A DNA stretch of 64,000 bases from Notamacropus eugenii (GCF_028372415.1 NC_092878.1:25053403-25117402), one strand, 5' to 3'; positions 22,487-30,720 are shown, counted from the first letter of the stretch. Program-made: numbers and translations. The notes: a model not told the origin generated them from the sequence alone.

Positions 22487-23010
22487 TCAATCAACTAACC
22501 TTTATTAAAGACATCCTAGGTACCAGATATTGTGCTAGGAGCTAAGTATATAGATACAATCAATCAACAAACATTTATAAAATGCCCACTGTGTGCCAGG
22601 CACTGTGCTAAATGCTAAGGATACAAAAAAAAAAAAAGCAGAGATAGTCTTTGCTGTCAAGAAACTTACAGCCCATTAGGGGAAACAAGATAGAAATAAA
22701 TATACATGGAAAGCTATATACAGGATATATAGGAAATAATCAGTAAAAGAAAGGCACTGGAGTTAAGAGGGGTTGGGGGAGGTTTCCTATAGATGTTGGG
22801 ACTTAGAGGAAGCCAGTAGTTGAAGTGGAGCCAGAGAAAATTCCCAGAGCCAAGAGATAGAGCGTCTCATTCATGCAACAGCTAAGAGGTCAGTGTTACT
22901 GGACCGAAGAGTACATTTGGGGAATAAGATATAAGAAGACTGAAAAAGTAGGAGGGAGCTAGATGATGAAGGGCTTTGAATACCAGACAGGGCATTTTGT
23001 GTTTACTCCA
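22487..23010 (-). mobile_element. L2 LINE 3' region, antisense, with duplicated 3' end
   Basis: Two reversed L2 3' ends lie in tandem. One at 22487 contains 'tttattaaagacatcctagg' and one at 22559 contains 'atttataaaatgcccactgt' and 'gtgccaggcactgtgctaaa'. The second continues through 'acttacagcccattagggga', 'ccagagccaagagatagagc' and 'gatgaagggctttgaatacc'. Confidence 0.85.
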
Positions 23011-23014
23011 TCTA

Positions 23015-23145
23015 TGATACAGTGAATGAAGCCATGACTAAGTAAGAGCAGTGCATGATGGAAGAGTAAAGATGTGAGTTCAATGCCTACCTTGGGTAAA
23101 TAGTGGCTGTGTGACCCTGGGTAAGTCACTTATTTATCATTGTTC
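23015..23145 (+). mobile_element. CORE SINE head and core fragment
   Basis: 'gatacagtgaatgaagccat', 'gatgtgagttcaatgcctac', 'gtggctgtgtgaccctgggt' and 'aagtcacttatttatcat'. The 3' half is missing. Confidence 0.65.
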
Positions 23146-23659
23146 CAAGTAGTCTTTCTAAGACTGTATAAGTTGCAGAACAGTTGATATATCTATAATG
23201 TTAGAAGGAGCTGCTTAGACAAATAAAATCGCAGATTTTTAAAAAAGTGTATTTTGTAAAAGGAAAATATTTACACAATCACAGTGGTGAATAAACAAAG
23301 TGGAAAAGAACAGAATGAGTAACCAACAAATTATTATAGATGCCTGTATATCAACAGTCTTTTTAAAGTTTAATTAATTGGACATGTAAGTTTATTTGGT
23401 TCTGTTTTTTAAAGCTGAGTTTACAGTCATTTTTAAAAAATAAAGTATCTAAAAAAAGTAGACCTGCCAACGTGTAATTCCTGGGAAAAAGCCACTAGAG
23501 CAGCCAGCCCTGTGTCCAAGTACAAAAGGGAAAGGACTTCGTTACTCAATTTTTCCTTACTTTGATATTTGTGAAGGTCCCTTTATTTTTAGCTACAACT
23601 ACTTCTGTGGGGAAAGAGAAGAAAGTAACATTTTCAGTGTTTCCCTCTCATTTGATGTA
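23146..23659. other. Unrecognised non-coding stretch
   Basis: AT-rich, nothing recognised. Confidence 0.4.
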
Positions 23660-23723
23660 TGTGTCATAGAATACAACTTTATAGATTTAGGACTTGAAGG
23701 GTCTTAGAAGTCATCTCATCTAC
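23660..23723 (-). mobile_element. THER1/MIR-type SINE, first part of a split copy
   Basis: 'tatagatttaggacttgaag' and 'ggtcttagaagtcatctcat' are the plus-strand start of an antisense THER1-type copy. The copy resumes at 23969 after a hAT insertion. Confidence 0.6.
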
Positions 23724-23968
23724 CAGTTTTCAAGGTGTGGTCCAGGGATCCCTGGGGATTCCCAAGATCCTTTCAGTGAGTCTACAAATCAAAGCTATTT
23801 TCTTCTTCATCTTCAGTATCATCATTACAACAATGATAATAACAGGTTTTAATTTCAATTATGGTAAATAGCGATAGATACCCATATAAACAAAAGTCTA
23901 TTGAGGTTCTTAGCAATTTTTTAAGAGTATTATATGCATCCTGACAACAGAAAGTTTGAGAACTGCTG
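23724..23968 (+). mobile_element. hAT MITE (Arthur/Zaphod-like), both ends present
   Basis: Starts 'cagttttcaaggtgtggtcc' and ends 'agtttgagaactgctg', giving CAG...CTG inverted ends. Inside: 'gggatccctggggattccca', 'agatcctttcagtgagtcta', 'tatggtaaatagcgatagat' and 'aacaaaagtctattgagg'. It lies within a THER1-type SINE. Matching octamer target duplications are not visible. The family name is from memory. Confidence 0.72.
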
Positions 23969-24080
23969 ATAGTCCAAATTCCTTTGAGATAAATGAGGCC
24001 CTTTAAGGTTAAGTGATTTGCCCAAGTTCACACAATTAGTTGTTAGGAATTTGAATTCATATTCTCTGACTCCAAAAGCA
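23969..24080 (-). mobile_element. THER1/MIR-type SINE, second part of the split copy
   Basis: 'tgaggccctttaaggttaag', 'tgatttgcccaagttcacac' and 'aatttgaattcatattctct' continue the antisense element begun at 23660. Confidence 0.65.
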
Positions 24081-24094
24081 ACATCCAAATAACT

Positions 24095-24190
24095 TATAAG
24101 CTCAGGAAGCACAGGGACCTCATATCATACTTGCTTTTCATCTCTTTCAATGTCTTAGAGCACATAGTGGTCAATAAAAGTGTACCAACT
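24095..24190 (+). mobile_element. L2 LINE 3'-end fragment
   Basis: 'gctcaggaagcacagggacc' and 'cttagagcacatagtggtca' fit the L2 3' UTR. Diverged. Confidence 0.45.
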
Positions 24191-24309
24191 GATTGCTGGG
24201 ACACAGAAACTGGATTGTAAACGTAAGTTTAATTTTTTTATCATGAAAATTCACGTTCAAAATGTTACTTTTTTAAAAAAATGTTTTCTGAAATAAGGTA
24301 GTCTGACAG

Positions 24310-24515
24310 TTTGGTAATTATAAGAGCATAGACACAGAGTTAGAAAAAAACCCTTAAAAGTCATCTTATCCAATCCCCTTCATTTTACAGATAAGAAACA
24401 GCCTTAAACAGGCTGAAGAATTTAACCAAGGTCACAGAGATCCTAAGTAGCAAAAGTGGGCTCTGAACACAAGCTACCTAACTCTAAATTTAGTATTGTT
24501 TCTGCTATAATGGGC
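24310..24515 (-). mobile_element. THER1/MIR-type SINE, antisense
   Basis: 'aaaagtcatcttatccaatc', 'cattttacagataagaaaca', 'ggtcacagagatcctaagta' and 'gggctctgaacacaagctac' are in the reversed order of the family. Confidence 0.72.
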
Positions 24516-24671
24516 TACTTTTCTATCTTTAGACACCAGAACAGTAAATGTTTTGTTCAAAGGAAAAGTGACATATTGCAATTTGTTCAGAAATGAAAAA
24601 GGAACTACAGAAAGAAAGAAAAAAACCTTCCCACTCCCCTGAAACAGCTGCAGAAAGGTATAGGCTAAAAC

Positions 24672-24806
24672 AAGTCAAGTCAAGAAGCATTTGTTAAATA
24701 TCTAGTATGTGCAACTCCCATTCCAATGGAGGAGATAACATATTAAAACATCTAGGCACAAACAAGCGACATACAGGATGAAGCACAAGTGATCACAAAG
24801 GAAGGC
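24672..24806 (-). mobile_element. L2 LINE, first part of a split antisense copy
   Basis: 'caagaagcatttgttaaata' and 'tctagtatgtgcaactccca' are the reversed L2 3' end. The copy breaks at the target duplication 'aaaggaaggc' (24797-24806) and resumes at 25495. Confidence 0.75.
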
Positions 24807-25119
24807 TTGTGTTGTGTTTGTCCTTTGTTCTCGAAGAGGATCATGACGTCAAGATGATGACATGACTTGCAGTTGACTTTGATTTGAGTGAAGGAGGGCT
24901 GTGCAGGGTCACCAACCTCACTTTCTTCTCCTGAGCCATCTGGGTCCAGTGGCCTGATATTCATCAGGACGACTGGAGATTGCCCAAGATCCAATGTGAG
25001 ACCCTGGCCCTTTCAGGCTAAGTCTTATCACATTCTCATTTTAAGTGAGATACACCCATTCAATGAATAGGCTTCTTTAAGTTACTCAAGGGATGGCCCC
25101 TTTAATAAAAAATAAATAA
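24807..25119 (+). mobile_element. RTE-associated SINE (MAR4-like), near full length
   Basis: 'gtttgtcctttgttctcgaa', 'gacatgacttgcagttgact', 'ttgatttgagtgaaggaggg', 'gtcaccaacctcactttctt', 'tgatattcatcaggacgact', 'tgagaccctggccctttcag', then an A-rich 'aaaaaataaataaa' end. Part of a larger inserted composite. Confidence 0.82.
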
Positions 25120-25402
25120 ACTGGGAGGGGTTTAAACTGGGTAAAAGAGAAACAATTACTATTTAGTTATTATATTCACTCTTTGCTAGATGGGTGGGGA
25201 CTTGTCCAGTCTGTGAGCTCCAGAGTGAATTGAGTTTAAGGTTTGATCTTTGAGCAAGAAATGTAGCCAGTAAACCCAAAGGAAAAAAGGCAAATTTTGA
25301 CCATGGAGTGTACCTCCCTGAGTAAAACATGAGAGGAGAGGAGAGGACAGAACAGGACAGGACAGAACAGGACAAGAGAAGAGCTACTACTCACTCACAG
25401 GT
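25120..25402 (+). mobile_element. Middle part of the inserted composite, family unknown
   Basis: Lies between two MAR4-like pieces and inside the same target-site duplication. It contains 'gtctgtgagctccagagtga' and 'tgtagccagtaaacccaaag' and ends in a GAGAG/GACAG array. It may be internal RTE-related sequence. I could not place it. Confidence 0.45.
25331..25382 (+). repeat. (GAGAG/GACAG)n pentanucleotide-like array
   Basis: Units 'gagag', 'gacag' and 'aacag' alternate over about 50 bp, purine-rich with cytosine interruptions. Confidence 0.85.
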
Positions 25403-25494
25403 TATGTTTGTCCTTCATTTTCTAAGAGAACCATGACATCAAGATAATGACATGACTTGTAATTGACTTTGATTTGAGTGAGGGAGGGCTGGAA
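25403..25494 (+). mobile_element. MAR4-like SINE 5' piece (second copy in composite)
   Basis: Repeats the first ~90 bp of the copy at 24807: 'atgtttgtccttcattttct', 'gacatgacttgtaattgact', 'ttgatttgagtgagggaggg'. It ends at 'gctgg' and is followed directly by the right target duplication. Confidence 0.78.
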
Positions 25495-25742
25495 AAAGGA
25501 AGGCACCATCACTGAGGAGGACTAGGAAAGGTTTCTTGTACAAGATAGAATTTTAGTTGAGTTTTGAAGGAATCCAGAGAAGCCAAGAGGCAGAAATGAG
25601 GAGAGAGAACATTCCAGACATAGGGGTAGTCAGGGAAACATATGGAGTCAGGGTCTTCCATGAGGAAATAGCAAGGAGGTCAAATGTTGCTGGATCAAAG
25701 AGTACATGGAGGAAAGTAAGGAGTAAGAAGGTGTAAGATTAA
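25495..25742 (-). mobile_element. L2 LINE, second part of the split antisense copy
   Basis: Starts with the duplicated 'aaaggaaggc', then 'gactaggaaaggtttcttgt', 'gttttgaaggaatccagaga', 'gagaacattccagacatagg' and 'ggatcaaagagtacatggag', collinear with the L2 copy at 46.1 kb. Confidence 0.82.
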
Positions 25743-25945
25743 GTAGCACGCCACAGTAGAAAGAGTGTTGGACTTGGGAATCAAGAGACTTGGGTCTTGT
25801 CTTTGCCACTAATTTACTGTGAATGCTTTAGCAGATCACCTTATACAAATGAGACCCAGTTTCTTCCACTGGAAAATGAGTATAGAGTTAGATCGATGGA
25901 GTTAGACTAGATGACCTTTAAGATCTCTTTCAACTATAGAATTTG
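25743..25945 (+). mobile_element. CORE SINE (MIR/MON1-like)
   Basis: 'acagtagaaagagtgttgga', 'cttgggtcttgtctttgcca', 'cagtttcttccactggaaaa', 'tagactagatgacctttaag' and 'atctctttcaactatag'. Near complete. Confidence 0.8.
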
Positions 25946-26039
25946 AGAAAAAGAGGATAGATCTAATTCAATTGTGAGGCTAGTGACATTTGCTTTTTAC
26001 CTTTCTCCCATCTACACCCCATCCCCTACCTATCTTTCA

Positions 26040-26126
26040 AAGAAGTCTGGAGCAAGAAAAGGCCTTGGGGATCATCCAGTCTAACCCTCTTATTCTAGCT
26101 GATGAAACTGAAAGTTTTCAATTTGG
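26040..26126 (-). mobile_element. THER1/MIR-type SINE fragment, antisense
   Basis: 'ttggggatcatccagtctaa', 'ccctcttattctagctgatg' and 'aaactgaaag' match the start of antisense THER1 copies. It is cut by the hAT MITE that follows. Confidence 0.55.
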
Positions 26127-26134
26127 GTCCAAAG

Positions 26135-26352
26135 CAGGAGTTCTTAGCCTTTTTGTGATATGGAGTTCTTTACCCCATGGACCACTTCTCAAAATAATAT
26201 ACTTAAATAAAGAAAGTAATTTAAATGAATTTTAAATAAATACATTTTAAATACATAGAGTAGCCAGGATTATAACAGAAAGAAATTATATTGAAATCAG
26301 TTATCAAAAAAAATTTTTTTTGAGTTCTCAGATCCCAATTTAAGAACCTCTG
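26135..26352 (+). mobile_element. hAT-like MITE with both ends, 'ggttcttaacc' family
   Basis: Inverted termini: 'caggagttcttag' on the left, and 'taagaacctctg' on the right, which reads 'cagaggttctta' when reversed. Flanking octamers are 'gtccaaag' (26127-26134) and 'gtagaaag' (26353-26360), 6 of 8 identical. That fits the 8-bp duplications of hAT elements. The interior has 'cttctcaaaataatatactt' and 'attatattgaaatcagttat'. No transposase frame. Confidence 0.8.
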
Positions 26353-27029
26353 GTAGAAAGCAAAGAAGCAAATCGGATTTTTTGGCACAATCCACTGGTA
26401 TTTTTCAGCATATCATGTAACATTCTGATCCCTCACATCAGAAAGATGGACACCTCAGGGGCCTATTTCCTATCAAAATGTAAGTTTCTTTTTTCCCTCA
26501 ATGTAGAGAGTCATCCCTGAAATCACATGGCTACCAGAATATGTCTAGATCTTTGTATGTACACACATATCCGATTATGGCTTTTATTACTCCCCTTTTA
26601 CATCTCTTCACCATCAATCCTTATCTTAAGTGCCTTCATCTTATGCTACAACCCAGCTAGCTACCTGATGCACTAACTGACTTGTCCAGACTCAGAGAGA
26701 TAGATACTATGCGTCAGAAGCAGAATATAAACCTAGGTGTTCTAGACTTTGAGTCCATGATATCATGTTGGCTCTCAGAGTAGATTTTTAATAAGTACTT
26801 GCTGATTTGAAGTAAATTCCACCCCTCCTCCTCTAGAGGCAGACTCCTATAATACCTTTTCTCAGCCCTCTGTCAAGAAAATATCAGCAAGTATTTATTG
26901 GGTCTGCTTAAAGGTTACCCCATCTAGCTATCAATTTTTCAGTCTTAGATCCATTTATTCCCCTTTCTGGGTAATAAGTTTAGGGCTTTTGTTTGTCAGA
27001 ACCAACTAGCCCTGAATCACAGAGTTGGC
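26353..27029. other. Mostly unrecognised stretch
   Basis: A faint antisense MIR fragment may lie at 26670-26775 ('gacttgtccagactcagaga', 'tataaacctaggtgttctag'). Otherwise nothing recognised. Confidence 0.4.
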
Positions 27030-27272
27030 ATCTTTGTTAAGTCATTTCAGTCATTTCTGACTGAAACTCCATTTGGAGTTTTCATGGCAGAGATACTGGG
27101 AGTGGCTGGTCATTTCCTTCTCCAACTCATTTTACAGATGAGGAAACCAAGGCAAACAGGGTTAGGTACCTTGTCCAGGGTCACACATCTAGTAACTATG
27201 TGAGGCCAAATTTGAACTTAGGAAGATGACTGCAGGGCCAGCACTCTATCCATTGAACCACCTAGCTGCTCG
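27030..27272 (-). mobile_element. SINE1/WSINE-type SINE, antisense, near full length
   Basis: Reversed order: 'catttctgactgaaactcca', 'tttggagttttcatggcaga', 'tcatttccttctccaactca', 'gaggaaaccaaggcaaacag', 'ggtcacacatctagtaacta' and the reversed head 'actctatccattgaaccacc'. Confidence 0.9.
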
Positions 27273-27299
27273 AAGTTCTAAGGAGTTGTTACATAGAAT

Positions 27300-27395
27300 T
27301 TAAATGATCTGCCCAGAGTCACTCAGTGTCAGAGTCAAACCTTGAACTCAGGTCTTACAGACTCTACACATAGCACCATTTCAGGCCACTTGTCT
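27300..27395 (-). mobile_element. CORE SINE fragment, antisense
   Basis: 'tttaaatgatctgcccagag', 'tcactcagtgtcagagtcaa' and 'cttgaactcaggtcttacag'. It directly follows the SINE1-type copy. Confidence 0.65.
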
Positions 27396-27509
27396 ATTTT
27401 TAAATATCTCCATATAAGGAAATTGACTTGTCCTTTGTTCCTTCTTTATCCTTTCCCTTCTCAAAAATACCAGTCATAATTTCCTCTTCAGAAAGAAATG
27501 CTTGAGACA

Positions 27510-27745
27510 AGGCTGCAAGTGGAGGAGACTGTGGCTAAGGCTGATGGATCACTTGAGTTGAGGAGTTATGCGTTATAGTAGGACTACAACAGATTGCATA
27601 TCTGTATTAAGCCTAGTGCTAATATCATGAACCTCCAGGGGCAGGGGGAAGGAGTCACCAGGATGCCAGAGAATGGGCAAACTGGCCCAGGATGCCAAAG
27701 GAGTTTCTTGCATCTTAAATTCCCTGGGTGAGATAGGGAAAGAAA
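27510..27745 (+). pseudogene. 7SL (SRP) RNA retropseudogene, partial
   Basis: Blocks follow 7SL order: 'ggatcacttgagttgaggag', 'agcctagtgctaatatcatg', 'aacctccaggggcaggggga', 'ggagtcaccaggatgcc' and 'gcaaactggcccaggatgcc', ending with 'ccctgggtgagatagggaaa', a degraded form of the 3' Alu-domain end. The 5' start is unclear. The S-domain is shortened relative to the copy at 1949. It passes straight into a purine array. Too diverged to be functional. Confidence 0.7.
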
Positions 27746-27935
27746 GAAAAAAGAAGGAAAGAAGGAAGGAAGGAAGGAAGGAAGAAAGGAAGGAAGGAAG
27801 GAAGGAAGGAAGGAAGGAAGGAAGGAAGGAAGGAAGGAAGGAAGGAAGGAAGGAAGGAAGAAAAAGAGAGGGAGAAAGAAAGAGAAAAAGAGAAGAGAAA
27901 GACAAAAGAGAAAGAAAGGGAGAAAAGAAAACATA
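27740..27935 (+). repeat. (GGAA)n/(GAAA)n purine microsatellite
   Basis: Nearly perfect GGAA units from about 27785 to 27860, flanked by GAAA/GAGA-rich ends. It starts at the expected A-tail of the second 7SL copy. The open frames on both strands are artefacts. Confidence 0.95.
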
Positions 27936-27944
27936 AAAAGTGGG

Positions 27945-28000
27945 CAGTCAATCAGTGAAACTTCTACTGAATCCAAACTAGAAGTTTCACTGATTGACTG
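27945..28000. repeat. Perfect 21-bp inverted repeat with 14-nt loop
   Basis: Left arm 27945-27965 ('cagtcaatcagtgaaactt' plus 2 nt) is exactly complementary to right arm 27980-28000. The 14-nt loop 'actgaatccaaact' (27966-27979) is itself exactly complementary to 28025-28038. Confidence 0.95.
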
Positions 28001-28019
28001 GAGGTAGATGACAGTTTTT

Positions 28020-28105
28020 AGCCAAGTTTGGATTCAGTCAAAGGGCCGCACTTGAGGAGCTAGAGGGCTCCATCTGACCTTGAGGCTACAGCCCTGCAAC
28101 CTTTT
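28020..28105. mobile_element. hAT (OposCharlie-like) terminal fragment
   Basis: 'aagtttggattcagtcaaag', 'ggccgcacttgaggagctag' and 'gaccttgaggctacagccc' match 43900-43975, the right end of a short marsupial hAT element. Family name from memory. Confidence 0.65.
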
Positions 28106-28654
28106 CCCAGGTAACGTCTCTTCCACAAGCCCTTCCCTAGATGTCTTGCCTCATCCTGCCTACCTCAAGTAGCTGCCTCTTCAGACTTTTAAGATGCTCT
28201 TACTTACAGAAGACCTCATACTTCAGACAAAAGCCAAAATACTAAATTCCCTGGAAGTTTTTCAATTCCCTTTTCAAGGCTGCCGGGCGACAGCCAGCAG
28301 AATGATGCCAGTTCTCTCCTCTTATCTTTTTTCACTTCGTAAAGTGATTTTTTCCCTTCTGCTTGGAGTTGCCAGGATCACCGCTCAATTCCAAAATGTT
28401 CATTACATTGACATTCCAGGTCTTGGGGAAATCATTTCTTGCTGCCCTGATGGACAGTGTGCCAGGAACAGAGAGTACTCGCTTCCAACTCGGGATGATC
28501 TAACAGTAGCATCAAATTCTCCTAAAATGGAGCACGCTACTGAGACTCTCATGGTCCCCCGACTGTTTTTCTGTTTCCTCATTTATGTGAGACGTTTTCA
28601 ATATTTTTAACTAAAGAGTTCAAGAAGCTGTACACATAGCTTTAAACATGATTA
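28106..28654. other. Unrecognised stretch with a 138-codon open frame
   Basis: The frame at 28194-28610 has a hydrophobic middle (about residues 43-62, 'SYLFSLRKVIFSLLLGVARI') but no family I recognise. No promoter, splice or poly-A support is visible. Confidence 0.35.
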
Positions 28655-28827
28655 TAATAACCGATCTTTATTTGGTGCTGTTAAGTTTACAAAGCATTTT
28701 GTACATTTCACTTCATAAAATCCTCACAACAACTCTGTGAGATAAACGTGATGATTACTCTTATCTGCATTTTATACATGAGGATACTGAGGTAGTAAGT
28801 GTCGGAGCCAGGATTTGAATTTATTCG
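28655..28827 (-). mobile_element. CORE SINE, antisense, first part of a split copy
   Basis: Reversed tail and core: 'aagtttacaaagcattttgt', 'tcctcacaacaactctgtga', 'tctgcattttatacatgagg', 'gccaggatttgaatttattc'. The reversed head returns at 28986. Confidence 0.82.
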
Positions 28828-28985
28828 ACAGCATAGCAGAAAGAGTCCTGGATTTGGTGTCAGAGGACCTGCATTCATATCTGTGACCTTGGGCAAGTCA
28901 TAACATTCCTGAGTCTCAGTTTCCTCATCTCCAAAATGTGGGAGCTAGACTATAAATGCCCATCCTAAGCTTCTATAATCCTGAC
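28828..28985 (+). mobile_element. CORE SINE nested in an antisense SINE
   Basis: 'catagcagaaagagtcctgg', 'atttggtgtcagaggacctg', 'gaccttgggcaagtcataac', 'cagtttcctcatctccaaaa' and 'agctagactataaatgccc'. Confidence 0.82.
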
Positions 28986-29022
28986 TGAATGTCTAAACTT
29001 TTATCCATTAGACCATACTCTC
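28986..29022 (-). mobile_element. CORE SINE, antisense, head part of the split copy
   Basis: 'cttttatccattagaccata' is the reversed tRNA-like head missing from the copy ending at 28827. Confidence 0.7.
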
Positions 29023-29031
29023 TCTTATAGA

Positions 29032-29100
29032 GCATTGGATGGAGAGCAGAGCTTGGAGCCCTGCCAAGCCTGGGTTCAAATGCCAACTCTAATGTTAAGT
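29032..29100 (+). mobile_element. CORE SINE head fragment
   Basis: 'agagcattggatggagagca' and 'cctgggttcaaatgccaact'. Truncated after the B box. Confidence 0.65.
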
Positions 29101-29639
29101 AATTAAAATAACAACAAAAATAAAAAACATTCTTACTCTACCAATGTGGCTTTAAAGAGCCTTGGGAAGAAACCAAGATTTCTCAGATATTATGTTAAGG
29201 GAAGCAGCATGAAATACTTCGAAGAGAGGGAAAGGACTCAAGTATACACATGTCCAAAACAGAATTTTGTTTTTGTTGCTGCATGAGACAGATGTCCCAT
29301 ACTCCAGCCCCAATTAATATAACTAAGAAGATATTCTATGACCTGATACCTTTATCAGGTGAGAATGCCTCTTTTATTGTTATAGAATCAATGAATCAAA
29401 CAAAAAGGTAAAAATAAGTCAAAACAAGTCCAGGACACCTCTGTTGAACCAATCAACCAATAAAAAGACATAAAACTAGGTGTGACCAACTTACTCAATC
29501 AATTAAAAGGGCTTAAGTGATTTAACCCATTGAATGTAATCTAATGATGAAAATATTTGGGATTGGTTAAAAGAATTAGTCCTACTTCTGGACCTTGCAG
29601 GAGAGAATATTTCAGCAACTACCTTGAGAATACAGCAAG
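29101..29639. other. Unrecognised non-coding stretch
   Basis: No family recognised. A small 8-bp hairpin ('acctgata'/'tatcaggt') lies near 29340-29360. Confidence 0.4.
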
Positions 29640-29735
29640 AATTGTGTGTGTTCGTCCTTCATTGCCAAAGAAGACCATGCCATCAGAGAAATGATGACAT
29701 GACTTGCACTTGACTGTTTTGAGAGAGGGAGGGCT
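29640..29735 (+). mobile_element. MAR4-like SINE 5' piece
   Basis: 'gtgttcgtccttcattgcca', 'gacatgacttgcacttgact' and 'gagagagggagggctg'. It ends at the same position of the family as the piece at 25403-25494. Confidence 0.72.
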
Positions 29736-30097
29736 GACAGCAAGAGTTAAGGCAAGGGAGGAGAGGAGTACAAAGAGAATATTACATATTGTCAATGATA
29801 ATATCATTGGGGAGACGAAATTGGTCATAAACAGTCTAGCTGGATGCTGAGAGAAGACAACCTAGTCATACTGACATCTTTGGTGTGGAGATTAAGAAAT
29901 CTCCAAGATGCTCGGAGACAAAGAAATAGCAATGCATGCCTCAGGGAGGAATCTAAAATCAGAAAGAAAAAAAAGGACTTCTATTCAACTAGGACTTGGG
30001 AGTTGCTGCTTTGCTCCATGTGCCCTCTGTGTACCTACTTGTGGGAGAATTAGTCTGAAACTTTGAGGGAGAAGGATAAGGAGGTGTATTTTGAACT
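29736..30097. other. Unrecognised non-coding stretch
   Basis: No repeat or gene recognised. Confidence 0.4.
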
Positions 30098-30352
30098 AAC
30101 TAGATAGCTCAGTGAAAAGAGTGCTGGGTCTGGAGTCAAGAAGACTTGAATTCAAATCCAACCTCATATACTTACTAGCTTTGTAAGACTAGGCAAGACA
30201 TTTAACCTCTGCTTGTCTCATCTGCAACATGGGGATAATAACAGCATCTAACTCGTAGGGTTGTTGTGGTGAAAATATGTAATAACATTTGTAAAGCACT
30301 TCACAAACCTTAAAGAACTATAAAAATGATAGGCATTGTAATTGTTATTATC
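30098..30352 (+). mobile_element. CORE SINE (MIR/MON1-like), near full length
   Basis: 'agatagctcagtgaaaagag', 'gtctggagtcaagaagactt', 'gaattcaaatccaacctcat', 'gcaacatggggataataaca', 'gtagggttgttgtggtgaaa' and the 3' tail 'acttcacaaaccttaaagaa'. One of the best-preserved long-form copies. Confidence 0.9.
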
Positions 30353-30394
30353 CAATGTTTTTTACTATTGTACTTTGATAAAGACTCATTTCTA

Positions 30395-30510
30395 AAAGCT
30401 AATTAATTAAGGCTGGCTCACCCCTTAAATTCAGTTCACTCAAAAGTCACCTTGCTGATGTTACTGGTCCTTTTCAAGAATGAAGGACAAATACCAACAA
30501 GGCCAGTTAA
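30395..30510 (-). mobile_element. MAR4-related SINE piece, antisense
   Basis: 'ttactggtccttttcaagaa' and 'tgaaggacaaataccaacaa' are the reversed 5' end of the family. The upstream part differs from the other copies, suggesting a subfamily. Confidence 0.65.
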
Positions 30511-30609
30511 TTGATATCCAATGGATGATCAACAGAGAGCACACCTGTGGGGGCTCACAAGTGACAGTACTAAAAATCAATCTTAACCCTTCAAATATAA
30601 CCTAGAAGG

Positions 30610-30720
30610 GGAAACTAGGTAGTGTGATGGATAGAACACTGACCCTGGAGTCAGGAAGACCTAAGTTCAAATCTGGCTTCAGGCACTTGACATTTACTAG
30701 TTGTGTGATCCCTATAGCAA
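30610..30720 (+). mobile_element. CORE SINE head and core, 3'-truncated
   Basis: 'gtagtgtgatggatagaaca', 'ctggagtcaggaagacctaa', 'gttcaaatctggcttcaggc'. After 'tagttgtgtgatccc' it passes into an A-rich tail. Confidence 0.78.

Noticed and set aside
27573..27976. Open frames up to 130 codons around the second GGAA array
   Set aside because: Low-complexity translations of the array.
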